Shown: positions 4,854 to 5,155 of the stretch, one piece after another
How the letters are laid out: the number at the start of each line of letters is the position of its first letter
Position numbering within the stretch: the stretch's first letter is position 1
Source of the DNA: Pseudomonadota bacterium
GTDB taxonomy: Bacteria; Pseudomonadota; Gammaproteobacteria; Xanthomonadales; Xanthomonadaceae
Direction of reading: 5' to 3'
NCBI GenBank assembly: GCA_023439425.1
Contig: JAEXNZ010000336.1
Location: 1-5,155 of the forward strand
DNA: 5,155 bases
The notes under the pieces: generated by a model
Told to the model about the DNA's origin: nothing
Databases searched by the model: none
Seen by the model: the letters and a program-made list of their open reading frames with translations, nothing else
Program-made: the position numbers and the translations under genes

Positions 4854-5155
4854 TCAGCCGCGCTCGACGCAGCGGAAGCCGACATGGCAGGTGGTGGTAT
4901 CCACCGGCTGCGCCATCCGCGCTGCCGGGCGATACCGACGGCAATAGTTGGGTGCGCACAGGTGTGAGCCGCCCTTCATCACCCGACGTGGAATGGCGAC
5001 CGGGTCGCGCGGGTCGCGGCTGCCGTCACGCGTGCCGCCACGCGGATTCTCGATCGCGCAGCAGGGTTTGCCCTGCAGTACGCCGTGGTGCTGGTACCAG
5101 TCGCCAGTCCACTCCCATACGTTGCCGATCATGTCGTACAGGCCATAGCCGTTCG
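4854..5155 (-). CDS. Formylglycine-generating enzyme (FGE/SUMF1) family protein, C-terminal part
   Basis: The last 99 residues of a gene that continues past the right edge (first whole codon, Asn, at 5153-5151). NGYGLYDMIGNVWEWTGDWY is the signature of the FGE-sulfatase fold. Further on, KGGSHLCAPNYCRRYRPAAR carries two Cys spaced C-x4-C, the same spacing as the copper-binding active-site pair of authentic FGEs (Cys336 and Cys341 in human SUMF1). The ending HVGFRCV is also typical. FGE oxidises a Cys in the CxPxR motif of type I sulfatases to formylglycine, activating them. The residue after the first Cys is Ala, where human SUMF1 has His337. A Cys-Cys pair followed by NPRGG precedes the active-site region. 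The two active-site Cys argue for an active enzyme rather than an EgtB- or PvdO-type relative. Whether the enzyme is cytoplasmic or exported cannot be seen. It is the first visible gene of the run; a sulfatase upstream is expected but not shown. Confidence 0.92.
   Translation of the reverse strand, partial: NGYGLYDMIGNVWEWTGDWYQHHGVLQGKPCCAIENPRGGTRDGSRDPRDPVAIPRRVMKGGSHLCAPNYCRRYRPAARMAQPVDTTTCHVGFRCVERG

Overview
The window is GC-rich, gene-dense bacterial DNA. All eight recognised genes lie on the minus strand, so transcription runs from the right edge to the left edge. High GC content, good Shine-Dalgarno sites, and several outer-membrane or periplasmic families suggest a gammaproteobacterium, most likely of the Xanthomonadaceae (for example Stenotrophomonas, Xanthomonas or Lysobacter). 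This assignment is inferred from style and gene content; no marker gene is present. There is no RNA gene, CRISPR array or insertion sequence, and no gene-free stretch reaches 300 bases.

Block 1 (5155 down to 2075) is a compact five-gene run. It holds the 3' end of a formylglycine-generating-enzyme (FGE/SUMF1) family protein, a small DUF1622 membrane protein, a SphA / phenol-MetA-type outer-membrane beta-barrel, a DUF2092 periplasmic protein, and a secreted protein with an Asn/Arg/Asp repeat followed by a His/Asp-rich tract. The junctions are 13 nt, a 4-nt ATGA overlap, about 12 nt, and 1 nt, which strongly suggests one operon with translational coupling. FGE proteins activate type I sulfatases, so a sulfatase gene may lie beyond the right edge. 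The other four proteins are all predicted to be in the envelope, and none has an established role here.

Block 2 (1973 down to 1) follows a 101-nt gap. It holds a DUF4136 lipoprotein, then a 115-nt gap with a perfect 14-bp inverted repeat and a second hairpin just before a strong ribosome binding site. Next come a POTRA-less Omp85/BamA-type beta-barrel with a GTG start and, overlapping it by 10 nt, the 5' end of a secreted patatin-like phospholipase cut by the left edge. The patatin start is not obvious at first sight, but it has a good ribosome binding site, a signal peptide and the start of the patatin glycine-rich motif.

Taken together, the window looks like two adjacent envelope operons: one linked to sulfatase maturation, the other pairing a secreted lipase-type protein with its own small barrel protein. 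The points most worth following up are the barrel/patatin overlapping pair, the poorly characterised FGE-DUF1622-barrel-DUF2092-repeat protein operon, and the structured leader before the barrel gene.
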